A stretch of DNA of 30,046 nucleotides from CAYHHI01 sp964356335 (GCA_964356335.1 CAYHHI010000041.1:1-30046); one strand, 5' to 3'; positions 13,631-23,143 are shown, counted from the first letter of the stretch. Notes: generated by a model from the letters alone, not told the origin. Made by a program: numbers and translations.

Positions 13631-13653
13631 TCCGAATTCAGGATTGTGTCCCC
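13631..13653 (-). repeat. dispersed GGKGACAC-type repeat, copy 4, inside a kinase gene end
   Basis: On the minus strand GGGGACACAATCCTGAATTC encodes the last residues (GTQS) and the TGA stop (13638-13640) of the kinase gene. It then runs into the ribosome site of the small membrane gene. Confidence 0.65.
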
Positions 13654-16600
13654 AATTGGGCGAGGCGCTGGCGGGCGTCTTCGACTTCGGGGATGCCGGG
13701 GTCGGCGTCTTTCCAGATCTCCAGAAACTCGCGGTATTGCTCTATGGCCTTCGCGGTCCAGCCGGACTTCTCGTAGGCTCTTGCAAGATCGTAATGGTCC
13801 TTCACACACCCAGGCGACGAGGTTACTCGATCCGGATCATACCGCGACAGCACCTTCTCGAACATCGCAACAGCTTCGCCCAGATTGCCCGCCGTGAGAT
13901 AGGCCAGGGCAAGGGCTGCTTCGTACCCATAATCGGGCCCAACTTGCTGGTTCGCCTTCTCATAGGCGGCGATTGCCTCGGCAAGATCCCCGCGGGCCTC
14001 CTCAACGATTCCGAGCGCCCCCCAGTATACAAACATGTAACCCTCATGCTCATCCCCTATATCCTGCTTCAGGTCATTCAGGACCTGCTCGGCCTCGGCC
14101 AGCCTGCCGGCTTTCGCCAGGACATATATATAGAAATCGCGAAAGTGCGTTGGATTGCCCGGATACAGAACACGGTTGGCCTCGACGTAAGCCCGGGCTT
14201 CTTCTAGGGCCAGGTCGAACTTCCGCTGTTCCACGTAGATGCGGGCCTTGAGATTATGTTTCGATAGGTTGTCATCGCCGGTCGCGCCTTCCATCCGGTC
14301 TGCGGCGAGGCCATCGTCCAGCACCCTCAACGCTTCTCCGAGCTTGCCCTGATACGCGGGGATGAGCGCCAGGGCCCAACGTCCAGTGGATCGGCTCTCC
14401 TTGTCAGGACAAGCTGCCAGCCACTTGAAACAGCTCTCCGCCCGGGCGTACTCCCGTTTATAGATATACATATCCCCGAGCTTCCATCTGGACAAGTAGA
14501 AGTCCGGCTTGACCTCAATTGCCTTGCGGTACGATGCAATAGCCTGGTCCAGCTTGCCGTTCCAGGCGTAGAGGTCCCCGCGGGTATCGTAGGGGTTGGC
14601 CTCCTCGGGGGGCATCGAGATGTACTTGTCTATGGCCCAAATGGACTTCTCGAAATCCCCAGTTGCGTTGTAGCCATAAGCCAGCAGGTTATAAGCCGGC
14701 TTGAAGAGGGGGTCGATCTCAATCGCCCGCGTGAACTCCCGAATCGCCTGCTCCGTCTGCCCGAGACCTTTGTAATAGGCTAGTCCCAGCCACCAGGGGC
14801 CCGACTTGTCGTCGGGATAGGCAGCCTCGTACCTCCGGAAAACCTCGACCGCCCCGGCAGCATCGCCCGAGAGGAAAGCGGCCGCGCCCTTTATGAAGAG
14901 CTTCTCCCGCGCGCTGGAACGATTGGAGTACTTGAGAGCCTTCGCGACCAGATCGGTCTGCGCCGCGCCGGTCTCCAGGGTGGCCAAGAGCACATAGGGC
15001 ATTGCGAAGGTGGAATCGGCCTCGATGGCCTTTCTGTAGCTGTCGACGGCCTCGGCCATGTACCACTTCAGTTGGAAATCTCTCCCCTCAAGGAAGTAGC
15101 GATAGGCCTCCGGGGAGGCCGTGGTCAGGTCGGCAACCTTGCGCTCAGGTTCCTTCTGGGCCTCGGCTGGCAGCGAGAGATCGCCCTTAAGCCCAGCGGC
15201 AAGCCTGTCAATAAGGGGAAATATCTTCTCCCCTGGCTCTCCGGTGATGCGCTGAGATGCCGCGACTTTGCCGCTTTCCACATCCACCAGCTGGGATGTC
15301 AGGATCACCTGGGGTTCTACCTGAAGGATGTTCCCCAAAAGCATCCATCTGGCGCCTGCTTTCGTCGCAACCTGAGTTGCCACGTCCCTGTCGATCGCTC
15401 TGGCGCCTTCCCTGCCTAAGAGCTTCAGAATGTCGTAGAGCCGCTGGCTCGATACCACGTTGAGATATTTGGATTCCGAGAGTGAGGTTATGAGAAGGTC
15501 GGTGACGATCTCACCGAGCCTGTCCGTGTCCTCGCGGTCGGCAAGGTTCCCGAAATACATTATTGCGATGGAGTTCTCACTGGCCACGGCCTCCTTCATG
15601 GGGCCCACCTCGACGCGGAAGGGCTCGAGGACAAAGAGGACAAGAACGATGGCCAATGCGACCGCAGCAGGAATCGCAACGCCAAGAATCCTCTTCCGCG
15701 AACCCAACCAGCCGCGCGCACCTCTGCGCCCAACACCTGCTTGGTATCCCGCTGCCGGCACAGGCTCGGCGGCCTCACCCCGGGCTGCCGGTTCTTGATA
15801 CGTGGTGGGCTGAGCGGCCCTTGCCGCCTCGGCCAACTTCGCTGTGCGCGCGTACTCAAGGGTCTTGCGCTCCCGCCTGAGGTCGGCCAGCAACTCATCT
15901 ATGTGCTGATACCGGTCATCCCGTTCCTTGGCCAGGGCCTTCGATATGGCGTACTCGAGCGTCGTGGACACCTGGTTGTTGTAACGTGCAAGCGGCAGTG
16001 GCTCTATGTTGATGATCGCATTGATAATGGCAGCCTGGTTCTCGCCCTCGAAAGGCATCCGGCCCGTGAGCAACTCATAGAGGACGACCCCAGCCGAGAA
16101 GATGTCGCTCCGCTGGTCCACTTCCTCCCCCGAGGCCTGCTCGGGAGACATGTACCCTATTGTCCCCAGGGTCGTGCCTGTCTGAGTGAGCTTGCTGGCA
16201 CCCTTGAGCTTGGCCAGCCCAAAGTCCATGATCTTCACCTGGCCACGGGCAGTTACCATGATGTTCTCAGACTTGATGTCGCGGTGGACCACACCTTTCT
16301 CGTGTGCGAGCGCCAGGCCCTCACAGATCTGGACCCCCACGTCGAGAATCCGCTTCATCGAGAGGCGCTCGTCGGCTGCCAGCGCCTTCAGCGTCTTCCC
16401 CTCGACGTACTCCATGACTATGAACACGCCCTCGGCACTTTCTTCGATGCCATGAATAGTGGTCACATTGGGATGATTCAGCGCCGAGGCAGATCTTGCC
16501 TCGTGTATGAACCGGGCCTTCTCATCGGAGTTCTTGGATACGTGGGGAGGCAGGAACTTCAAAGCTACCATGCGCTGGAGCTGGGTGTCCTCGGCCTTGT

Positions 16601-16670
16601 AGACCACACCCATCCCGCCCTCGCCGATCTTCTCCAGAATCTTGTAATGAGATATGGTCTTACCGATCAT
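13638..16670 (-). CDS. receptor-type Ser/Thr protein kinase with TolB-like domain and TPRs (paralogue 1)
   Basis: A 1010-residue protein. The PknB-like kinase domain covers residues 8-265: GEGGMGVVYKAED P-loop, catalytic K38, HRDIKSEN with D131, D149-F-G, and GTIGYMSPEQ in the activation segment, all intact. An Ala-rich linker follows, then one transmembrane helix at about 329-349. A TolB/FlgO-like domain begins ENSIAIMYFGNLADREDTDR and runs to about 480. From about 515 to the end there are many TPR helices (AMPYVLLATLETG, FKPAYNLLAYGYNATGDFEK, PYDTRGDLYAWNGKLDQAIA). The kinase should face the cytoplasm and the TolB/TPR part the periplasm, so it probably senses an envelope ligand. The ATG at 16670 has GAGGG upstream. 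The last codons and the stop come from a dispersed repeat. It is followed closely by the small membrane gene. Confidence 0.9.
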   Translation of the reverse strand: MIGKTISHYKILEKIGEGGMGVVYKAEDTQLQRMVALKFLPPHVSKNSDEKARFIHEARSASALNHPNVTTIHGIEESAEGVFIVMEYVEGKTLKALAADERLSMKRILDVGVQICEGLALAHEKGVVHRDIKSENIMVTARGQVKIMDFGLAKLKGASKLTQTGTTLGTIGYMSPEQASGEEVDQRSDIFSAGVVLYELLTGRMPFEGENQAAIINAIINIEPLPLARYNNQVSTTLEYAISKALAKERDDRYQHIDELLADLRRERKTLEYARTAKLAEAARAAQPTTYQEPAARGEAAEPVPAAGYQAGVGRRGARGWLGSRKRILGVAIPAAVALAIVLVLFVLEPFRVEVGPMKEAVASENSIAIMYFGNLADREDTDRLGEIVTDLLITSLSESKYLNVVSSQRLYDILKLLGREGARAIDRDVATQVATKAGARWMLLGNILQVEPQVILTSQLVDVESGKVAASQRITGEPGEKIFPLIDRLAAGLKGDLSLPAEAQKEPERKVADLTTASPEAYRYFLEGRDFQLKWYMAEAVDSYRKAIEADSTFAMPYVLLATLETGAAQTDLVAKALKYSNRSSAREKLFIKGAAAFLSGDAAGAVEVFRRYEAAYPDDKSGPWWLGLAYYKGLGQTEQAIREFTRAIEIDPLFKPAYNLLAYGYNATGDFEKSIWAIDKYISMPPEEANPYDTRGDLYAWNGKLDQAIASYRKAIEVKPDFYLSRWKLGDMYIYKREYARAESCFKWLAACPDKESRSTGRWALALIPAYQGKLGEALRVLDDGLAADRMEGATGDDNLSKHNLKARIYVEQRKFDLALEEARAYVEANRVLYPGNPTHFRDFYIYVLAKAGRLAEAEQVLNDLKQDIGDEHEGYMFVYWGALGIVEEARGDLAEAIAAYEKANQQVGPDYGYEAALALAYLTAGNLGEAVAMFEKVLSRYDPDRVTSSPGCVKDHYDLARAYEKSGWTAKAIEQYREFLEIWKDADPGIPEVEDARQRLAQLGTQS
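15967..16082 (-). repeat. near-identical tract shared by kinase paralogues 1 and 2
   Basis: These 116 bases match 19223-19338 with two mismatches (counted by eye), encoding the end of the kinase C-lobe. Sequence on either side of the tract is more diverged. Confidence 0.6.
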
Positions 16671-16760
16671 GGCCGTGCCCTCATCTGACCTTTATCAGGC
16701 TGCGCGTCGCTGGCAGTGCATGAGAAACCCGTTCAGTGTAATCTTATCTATGATAGCGTC

Positions 16761-16780
16761 AGAAATAGGCTGTGTGTCCC
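16761..16780 (-). repeat. dispersed GGKGACAC-type repeat, copy 5
   Basis: GGGACACACAGCCTATTTCT on the minus strand lies in the leader region of the first kinase gene. It is a diverged copy of the same repeat. Confidence 0.45.
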
Positions 16781-16848
16781 GCGAGTGCCTAACTTCCCCC
16801 ATTCATCTGCAACGCGTTTCCGCAACCCATTATGGCGTCAGCGATTAA

Positions 16849-16920
16849 GAAATTAGTACTGTGTCACCAGTTTTACCAGTTTTCACACCAGTTTTCAGAT
16901 TTCTAGTTATGTGTCACCAG
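16849..16920 (-). repeat. two dispersed-repeat copies (6 and 7) joined by ACCAGTTTT tandem units
   Basis: GTGTCACCAG occurs at 16861-16870 (with AGTACT before it) and again at 16911-16920. Between them ACCAGTTTT is repeated three times (16863-16895). The right-hand copy supplies the final residues VTHN and the TAG stop (16903-16905) of the second kinase gene. Confidence 0.65.
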
Positions 16921-19900
16921 TTCTTCGAGGCGCTGGCGGGCGTCTTCAACCTCGGGGATGCCCGGATCGGCGTTCTTCCAGATCTCGAGGAATTCCTGGT
17001 ACTGCTCGATTGCCTTGCTGTTCCAGCCAGATTTCTCGTAGGCGGTTCCGAGGAGGTAGTGATCCTCTACACAACCCGGAACATACCACAGCCTCAGATC
17101 ATCGTGCCTGGAGAGAATCTTCTCGAGCGTCGCCACCGCCTCCCCGAGTTTACCCGCCTCGAGATATATTTGTGCAAGGTAGGCGCGATATGAATAGCTG
17201 GAGCCAGCGTTATTGTCGGCGGCGGCTGCCTTTTCGAGATACGCGAGAGCGGCGCTGGGGTCCTTCTTGGCCATCTCAATTGCGGCCAACGAGGCCCAGT
17301 ACTCCGACATGTAGGCCTCACGCTTGCCGGCGATGTCCCGCCTCATGGCTTCGGCGACCTCTTGAGCCTCGGCGATTCTGCCCGCATGCGCCAGGACATA
17401 GCAATAAAAGGCCCGGCCGTAGACAGCCTCTGTCGTGACCACTTCCTTAAAGGCCTCCACTTCGGCCTGGGCTTCCTTCACGGCCAGATCGAAGTCCTTC
17501 TTCAGGAGATAAATACTGCTTTTCATGCCGTACTTGGCCGCGTGCGAGGTGCCTTGGGCGCCCTCCATGCGATCGGCGGCCAATCCGTCGTCGTAGATCC
17601 GGAGGGCTTCTTCAAGCTTGCCCTGATACGCGCGTACGATGCCCAAATACAGGCGACCGCTCGACCGAGTCGCCTTGTCGGGGCAGGATGACAGCTCCTT
17701 GTAACAGCTCTCGGCTCGCGCATACTCGCGCTTGTACAAGTACATGTCTCCGAGCTTGAACAAGGACATGTAGAAGTCGGGCTTGATCTCGAGCGCTCTT
17801 CGGTAGGATTCGATCGCCTGGTCCAGCTTGCCGTTCCAGGCATAGAGGTCTCCACGGGAGTCGTATGGATTGGCCTCTTCAGGAGGTATGGAGATGTACT
17901 TGTCGATCGCCCAGATTGATTTCTCGAAATCACCGATATCGTTATAGGCATAGGCCAGCATATTATACGCGGGCTTAAAGAGGGGATCGATTTCGATCGC
18001 CAGCGTAATCTCGCGAATCGCCTGCTCCGGCTGCGCGAGATCACTATAATGGATCACTCCCAGCCAGATGAATGCAAACTTGTTATCCGGCTCGACGGCC
18101 ACCACCTTCTCGAGTCCCTTGGCAGCCTCGGGATAGTCGCCTGAGATGTAGGCCGCCATAGCCTTTATGTAGAGGCGCTCCGCTTCGGTGGCCCTGTCGC
18201 AGTACTTCAGGGCTTTTGCAGCCAGATTCCGTTTCTCCTGGCCGCTCTCCACCAGAGCCAGTCCCAGATAGGCCATGGCGAAGGTGGAGTCAAACTCGAG
18301 AGCCCTTCTAAGGCTGGCCTTGGCCTCGGTATTGTAGTACTTGTAGGCGAGGTCCCTGCCCTCAAGGTAATAGCGATAGGCTTCCTGTGAACTGGTCGTG
18401 AGATCGGCAACTTTGGGCTCAGGTTCCTTTTGGGCCTCCGCGGGAAGCGAAAGGTCTCGCTTGAGGCCCGCCGCCAGCCTGTCAATGATAGGGAATACCT
18501 TCTCTCCGGACTCACCTGTGATACGCTGCGACGCCGCCACCTTGCCGCTTTCCACATCTACAAGCTGTGACGTCAGGACCACCTGCGGCTCAATTTGAAG
18601 TATGCTCCCCAGGAGCATCCACCTGGCTCCGGCCTTCGCGGCAACCTGGGTCGCCACGCTCTTGTCGATCGCCTTGGCGCCTTCTTTCCCCAAGAGCTTC
18701 AAGATATCGTAAAGCCGCTGGCTCGATACGACGTTGAGGTACTTCGACTCCGACAGAGAGGTTATGAGGAGATTGGTCACGATCTCGCCCAGTCTGTCCT
18801 TGTCCTCGCGGTCCACAAGATTCTCGAAGTACATGATGGCGAGGGAGTTCTCTTTGGCGACAGCTTCCTTCCTCGGGCCCATCTCTACTCTGAATGGCTC
18901 GAAGACCAACAGGACGAGAAGCACTGCGAATGCGACCACGGCGGGAATCGCAATGCTCAGGATCTTCTTCCGAGAGCGGAGGGCGCCGGGCCCGCGCACA
19001 AGCCTGGCTGCTGACTCATAGGCTTGCGGCGGTGCGTGACCGGCGGCCTCAGCAATCCTGGTTGCCTCCGCGGCTTTCGCCGCCTCCGCATACTTGGCTG
19101 TCCGCGCATACTCAAGGGTCTTCCGCTCCCGCCTGAGGTCCGCCAGCAGGTCGTCTGTGTGCTGATACCTCTCCTCCCTATCCTTCGCCAGAGCCTTGGA
19201 GACAGCGTACTCAAGCGTTGCTGACACCTGGTTGTTGTAACGCGCAAGCGGCAGTGGCTCTATGTTGATGATCGCATTGATAATTGCAGCCTGGTTCTCG
19301 CCCTCGAAAGGCATCCGGCCCGTGAGCAACTCATAGAGAACCACTCCGGCCGAGAAGATGTCGCTTCGCTGGTCCACTTCCTCACCCGAGGCCTGTTCGG
19401 GAGACATGTAACCAATTGTTCCGAGCGTCGTGCCTGCCTGGGTGAGCCTGCTCGCCCCCTTGAGCTTGGCCAGCCCAAAGTCCATTATCTTCACCTGGCC
19501 ACGCGCGGTGACCATGATGTTCTCAGACTTTATGTCCCGATGGATGACGCCCTTCTCGTGTGCCACGGCCAGGCCTTCACAGATCTGAATCCCAAGGTCC
19601 AAGACCTTCTTCATCGAGAGCGGCCCTTCTTTGACTATCTGTTTCAAGGTCTTGCCCTCGACGCATTCCATCGCGATGAAGAGACCTTCGGAACTCTCTT
19701 CGATTCCATAAATCGTGGTGACGTTGGGATGATTCAGGGCCGATGCGGATCTTGCCTCATGGATGAAGCGGGCCTTCTCTTCAGAGTCCTCTGAGACGTG
19801 AGGCGGCAGGAACTTAAGAGCAACCAGGCGTTCGAGCTGGATATCCTCGGCCTTATAGACCACGCCCATCCCACCCTCGCCCAGCTTCTCCAGAATCTTG

Positions 19901-19926
19901 TAATGCGAAATGGTTTTACCTATCAT
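16903..19926 (-). CDS. receptor-type Ser/Thr protein kinase with TolB-like domain and TPRs (paralogue 2)
   Basis: A 1007-residue paralogue of the genes on either side, with the same order: kinase (8-265; K38, HRD D131, DFG D149), linker with AEATRIAEA repeats, transmembrane helix at about 322-342, TolB/FlgO-like domain from NSLAIMYFENLVDREDKDRL, then TPRs. Residues 49-159 of the kinase core are encoded by a 334-bp tract identical to paralogue 3, while residues about 197-234 are encoded by a tract almost identical to paralogue 1. This is a mosaic history. The gene begins 11 bases after the stop of paralogue 3, so the two are probably one transcript. The 3' end is formed by a dispersed repeat. 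TPR residues differ from the sister genes, suggesting different partners. Confidence 0.9.
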   Translation of the reverse strand: MIGKTISHYKILEKLGEGGMGVVYKAEDIQLERLVALKFLPPHVSEDSEEKARFIHEARSASALNHPNVTTIYGIEESSEGLFIAMECVEGKTLKQIVKEGPLSMKKVLDLGIQICEGLAVAHEKGVIHRDIKSENIMVTARGQVKIMDFGLAKLKGASRLTQAGTTLGTIGYMSPEQASGEEVDQRSDIFSAGVVLYELLTGRMPFEGENQAAIINAIINIEPLPLARYNNQVSATLEYAVSKALAKDREERYQHTDDLLADLRRERKTLEYARTAKYAEAAKAAEATRIAEAAGHAPPQAYESAARLVRGPGALRSRKKILSIAIPAVVAFAVLLVLLVFEPFRVEMGPRKEAVAKENSLAIMYFENLVDREDKDRLGEIVTNLLITSLSESKYLNVVSSQRLYDILKLLGKEGAKAIDKSVATQVAAKAGARWMLLGSILQIEPQVVLTSQLVDVESGKVAASQRITGESGEKVFPIIDRLAAGLKRDLSLPAEAQKEPEPKVADLTTSSQEAYRYYLEGRDLAYKYYNTEAKASLRRALEFDSTFAMAYLGLALVESGQEKRNLAAKALKYCDRATEAERLYIKAMAAYISGDYPEAAKGLEKVVAVEPDNKFAFIWLGVIHYSDLAQPEQAIREITLAIEIDPLFKPAYNMLAYAYNDIGDFEKSIWAIDKYISIPPEEANPYDSRGDLYAWNGKLDQAIESYRRALEIKPDFYMSLFKLGDMYLYKREYARAESCYKELSSCPDKATRSSGRLYLGIVRAYQGKLEEALRIYDDGLAADRMEGAQGTSHAAKYGMKSSIYLLKKDFDLAVKEAQAEVEAFKEVVTTEAVYGRAFYCYVLAHAGRIAEAQEVAEAMRRDIAGKREAYMSEYWASLAAIEMAKKDPSAALAYLEKAAAADNNAGSSYSYRAYLAQIYLEAGKLGEAVATLEKILSRHDDLRLWYVPGCVEDHYLLGTAYEKSGWNSKAIEQYQEFLEIWKNADPGIPEVEDARQRLEELVTHN
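19449..19782 (-). repeat. 334-bp tract identical to 22562-22895
   Basis: Base-by-base reading shows complete identity over 334 bases between kinase paralogues 2 and 3, bounded by mismatches on both sides. The tract encodes residues 49-159, including the HRD and DFG motifs. Confidence 0.75.
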
Positions 19927-19937
19927 GTCGGCGGTTC

Positions 19938-22900
19938 CTATGTTTGGCCCTTGAGTTCCGCAACACGCCGGCGGGCATCATCTACTTCAGGGATGCCGGG
20001 GTCGGCATCCTTCCAGATCAGGAGAAACTCCTCGTAGGCTTGGATGGCTTTGGTCGTCCAACCGGATTTGTCGTAGGCTTTGGCTAGCTGATATTCTACC
20101 AAGACGCCGTCGGGGATACTGTAAAGTCGCTCCCAATCGTATCTTCTGGCCGCCTTCTCCAGAACCTCCACGGCTTCGCCCAGCCGCCCAGCGCCCAAAT
20201 ACGCCGAGCCCAGGCGATAGCCAAAAGATGAGCTCATCGTGATCCCTGCCTTGACGGCATTCTCGAAGTGTCCGACGGCAGCACTTGGGTCGCCCGCACC
20301 AAGCTCCAAGAGCCCCATGGTGAACCAATAGCCCGACATACGATCCTGCCTTGTCTCGGGATACTTCTTCTCTATATCCTTCTTGATTGATGCGGCAACT
20401 TGCCGGGCCTCCACTTGCCTGCCGGCCCGCGCCAGAAGATAGGCCCGGTAGTCGCGCCCGCCCACTATATCCTCAGGGGCAACCCTGGCGTAAGCCGGAA
20501 TGAAGAGTTCCATCTCTTTGAGGGCCAGGTCGGGCTTACCCTGACCGTAATAAATATCCACCTTAGAACCAATCTTCCCCACATATTCATTGCCTTGGTA
20601 GCGCTCCATCTCGTCCGCCGCGAGCCCCTGGTCAAGCACCCTCAGAGCTTCCTCAAACTTGCCTTGATGTGCCGGAATCATGGCAAGCAAGTACCTTCCC
20701 CAGGACCTGGTACTCTTCTCCGAATCGCTAGCGAGCTGCCTGTAACACTCCTCGGCCCTTGCGTACTCCCGCTTAAAGACGTACATGTTGCCAAGTTTGG
20801 CCCTTGACACCATGAAGTCCGGTTTCTTCCCAAGGGCCTTCTTGTAGGACTCGATCGCCTCGTCGAGCCGACCGTTATAGGCATAGAGATCAGCCCGCGA
20901 GTCGTACGGGTTGGCTTCGTCGGGAACCAGAGAGATGTATTTGTCTATCGCCCAGATGGACTTGTCGAAGTCGCCCAAGTCGTTGTACACATAGGCAAGT
21001 ACGTTGTAGGCAATCTTGTAGAGCGGGTCTATCTCAATGGCCCTGTTGAGGTACTGAACTGCCTCGCGGTTCCCGCCGGGGACGTTGCGGTAATAATGCT
21101 GGCCCAGGAGGTAGTAGGCCTCCTTCTCGTCCGGATAGCGTTCCACTATCCACTTAAGGTCGGCGGCAGACTGATCATAGTTGCCTGCGAGATTCTCCTG
21201 AAGGCCCCGTATGTAATGTCTGCTCTTCTCGTCAACGTGGTCGGCGTACCGCATCGCCTGCTTGGCATATTCAAATTTCTCAGGTCCAAATGTCCACATC
21301 GCCAGCCCGTAGTACGCCATGGCCATCGTCGAATCGAACTCAAGGGCTTTCTTGAAGCTGGCCCAGGTTTCAAGCCAATACTGCTTGTCTGCATAGGCGA
21401 GCCCCTCCAGATAGTACTTATATGCTTCCGGGGATGTGGTGGTGAATTCGGTCACGGTGCGATCCGGCTCACGGCTTGCCGCCGCGGGCAGTGAAAGGTC
21501 CTTCTTGACTTCAGCCGAGAGTTTATCAACCAGAGAGAACACCTTCTCGCCCGGCGCCCCCGCTATCCGCTGGGAACCTACGACCGCGCCGCCTTCGACC
21601 TCAACCAACTGTGCCGTGAGAACCATATCCGGCTGGGTCTGAAGGATGCTCCCGAGAAGCATCCATTTGGCGCCGACCCTGGTGGCAACGTCGGATGCGA
21701 TGCTCTTGTCCACAGATTTAAGGCCTTCCTTGCCGAGTAGCTTCAGAATGTCATAGAGACGCTGACTGGAGACCACATTCAGATACTTGGACTCGGAAAG
21801 ATCGGTTATGAGGAGATTAGTCACGATCTCCCCCAGCCTGTCTGTGTCGTCGCGATCCACAAGATTCTCGAAGTACATGATGGCGAGGGAGTTCTCTTTG
21901 GCGACCGCTTCCTTCCGCGGGCCCATCTCCACCCGGAAAGGCTCGAGGATAAAGATGACGAGAACGACCGCGCATGCAACCGCAACCGGGATGGCAATGC
22001 CGAGAATCTTCTTTCGAGATCGGTACGCACCAGGCTTCCTGGCAGCTTCGGTTGGTAACTCGTACTCAGCCCGCGTAGGCCCGCCTGCATCAGCAAGCCT
22101 CGTTGTGTCAGCAGCCTTGGTCGCCTCCGCAATCCTGGTTGCCTCCGTGGCTTTCGCCGGCTCTACAGCCCTTGTCGCCTCAGCAGCTTTCGCAGCCTCC
22201 GCATATTTGGCCGTCCGTGTATACTCCAGGACCTTCCTTTCCCGCCTGAGGTCCGCCAGCAGGTCGTCTATGTGTTGATACCTTTCCTCCCTATCCTTCG
22301 CCAGGGCCTTGGAGACCATGTCTTCGAGCTTTGCCGAGGCCTGGCTATTGAAGCGCGCCACTGGTTGAGGCTCTTCATTTATGATCGCATTGACAATGGC
22401 GGCCTGGTTCTCGCCTTGAAACGGCAAGCGCCCAGTCAGCAGCTCATAGAGGACGACCCCCGCCGAGAAGATGTCGCTCCTCTGGTCCACTTCCTCCCCA
22501 GAGGCCTGCTCGGGTGACATGTAACCTATTGTTCCGAGCGTCGTGCCTGCTTGAGTGAGCTTGCTCGCCCCCTTGAGCTTGGCCAGCCCAAAGTCCATTA
22601 TCTTCACCTGGCCACGCGCGGTGACCATGATGTTCTCAGACTTTATGTCCCGATGGATGACGCCCTTCTCGTGTGCCACGGCCAGGCCTTCACAGATCTG
22701 AATCCCAAGGTCCAAGACCTTCTTCATCGAGAGCGGCCCTTCTTTGACTATCTGTTTCAAGGTCTTGCCCTCGACGCATTCCATCGCGATGAAGAGACCT
22801 TCGGAACTCTCTTCGATTCCATAAATCGTGGTGACGTTGGGATGATTCAGGGCCGATGCGGATCTTGCCTCATGGATGAAGCGGGCCTTCTCTTCGGAGT

Positions 22901-23039
22901 CTTTTGAGACGTGGGGTGGCAAGAATTTCAAAGCAACTAGGCGCTGAAGCTGGATATCCTCAGCCTTGTAGACGATACCCATCCCCCCCTCACCCAGCTT
23001 TTCGAGGATCTTGTAATGCGAGATGGTCTTACCAATCAT
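19938..23039 (-). CDS. receptor-type Ser/Thr protein kinase with TolB-like domain and TPRs (paralogue 3)
   Basis: A 1033-residue kinase. The kinase domain is at 8-265 with K38, D131 and D149 present. The linker (about 271-340) is expanded with repeats of the form A-E-A-T-R/K (KAAEATRAVEPAKATEATRI, then AEATKAADTTRLADAGG). The transmembrane helix is at about 344-364, followed by the TolB/FlgO-like domain (NSLAIMYFENLVDRDDTDRL) and TPRs to the end. The TPR half is the most diverged of the three sisters. The ATG at 23039 is chosen because all three paralogues begin MIGKTISHYKIL; a TTG at 23075 would add 12 residues absent from the sisters. It is the first gene of a probable three-kinase unit running towards 13273, with a candidate promoter at 23144-23173. 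Confidence 0.9.
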   Translation of the reverse strand: MIGKTISHYKILEKLGEGGMGIVYKAEDIQLQRLVALKFLPPHVSKDSEEKARFIHEARSASALNHPNVTTIYGIEESSEGLFIAMECVEGKTLKQIVKEGPLSMKKVLDLGIQICEGLAVAHEKGVIHRDIKSENIMVTARGQVKIMDFGLAKLKGASKLTQAGTTLGTIGYMSPEQASGEEVDQRSDIFSAGVVLYELLTGRLPFQGENQAAIVNAIINEEPQPVARFNSQASAKLEDMVSKALAKDREERYQHIDDLLADLRRERKVLEYTRTAKYAEAAKAAEATRAVEPAKATEATRIAEATKAADTTRLADAGGPTRAEYELPTEAARKPGAYRSRKKILGIAIPVAVACAVVLVIFILEPFRVEMGPRKEAVAKENSLAIMYFENLVDRDDTDRLGEIVTNLLITDLSESKYLNVVSSQRLYDILKLLGKEGLKSVDKSIASDVATRVGAKWMLLGSILQTQPDMVLTAQLVEVEGGAVVGSQRIAGAPGEKVFSLVDKLSAEVKKDLSLPAAASREPDRTVTEFTTTSPEAYKYYLEGLAYADKQYWLETWASFKKALEFDSTMAMAYYGLAMWTFGPEKFEYAKQAMRYADHVDEKSRHYIRGLQENLAGNYDQSAADLKWIVERYPDEKEAYYLLGQHYYRNVPGGNREAVQYLNRAIEIDPLYKIAYNVLAYVYNDLGDFDKSIWAIDKYISLVPDEANPYDSRADLYAYNGRLDEAIESYKKALGKKPDFMVSRAKLGNMYVFKREYARAEECYRQLASDSEKSTRSWGRYLLAMIPAHQGKFEEALRVLDQGLAADEMERYQGNEYVGKIGSKVDIYYGQGKPDLALKEMELFIPAYARVAPEDIVGGRDYRAYLLARAGRQVEARQVAASIKKDIEKKYPETRQDRMSGYWFTMGLLELGAGDPSAAVGHFENAVKAGITMSSSFGYRLGSAYLGAGRLGEAVEVLEKAARRYDWERLYSIPDGVLVEYQLAKAYDKSGWTTKAIQAYEEFLLIWKDADPGIPEVDDARRRVAELKGQT
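22562..22895 (-). repeat. 334-bp tract identical to 19449-19782
   Basis: This is the second copy of the identical kinase-core tract. Flanking bases at both ends differ (T versus C at the left, G versus A at the right). Confidence 0.75.
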
Positions 23040-23143
23040 GGCTGTCGGAGTCCCCCCAATTGGGACATTTCGCAAATCGAATGCCTGCGCTCAAGCCCAC
23101 GCTCCACTCGTGTGCTCCGCGGGCTCTCGCATCCTCGGTATCG

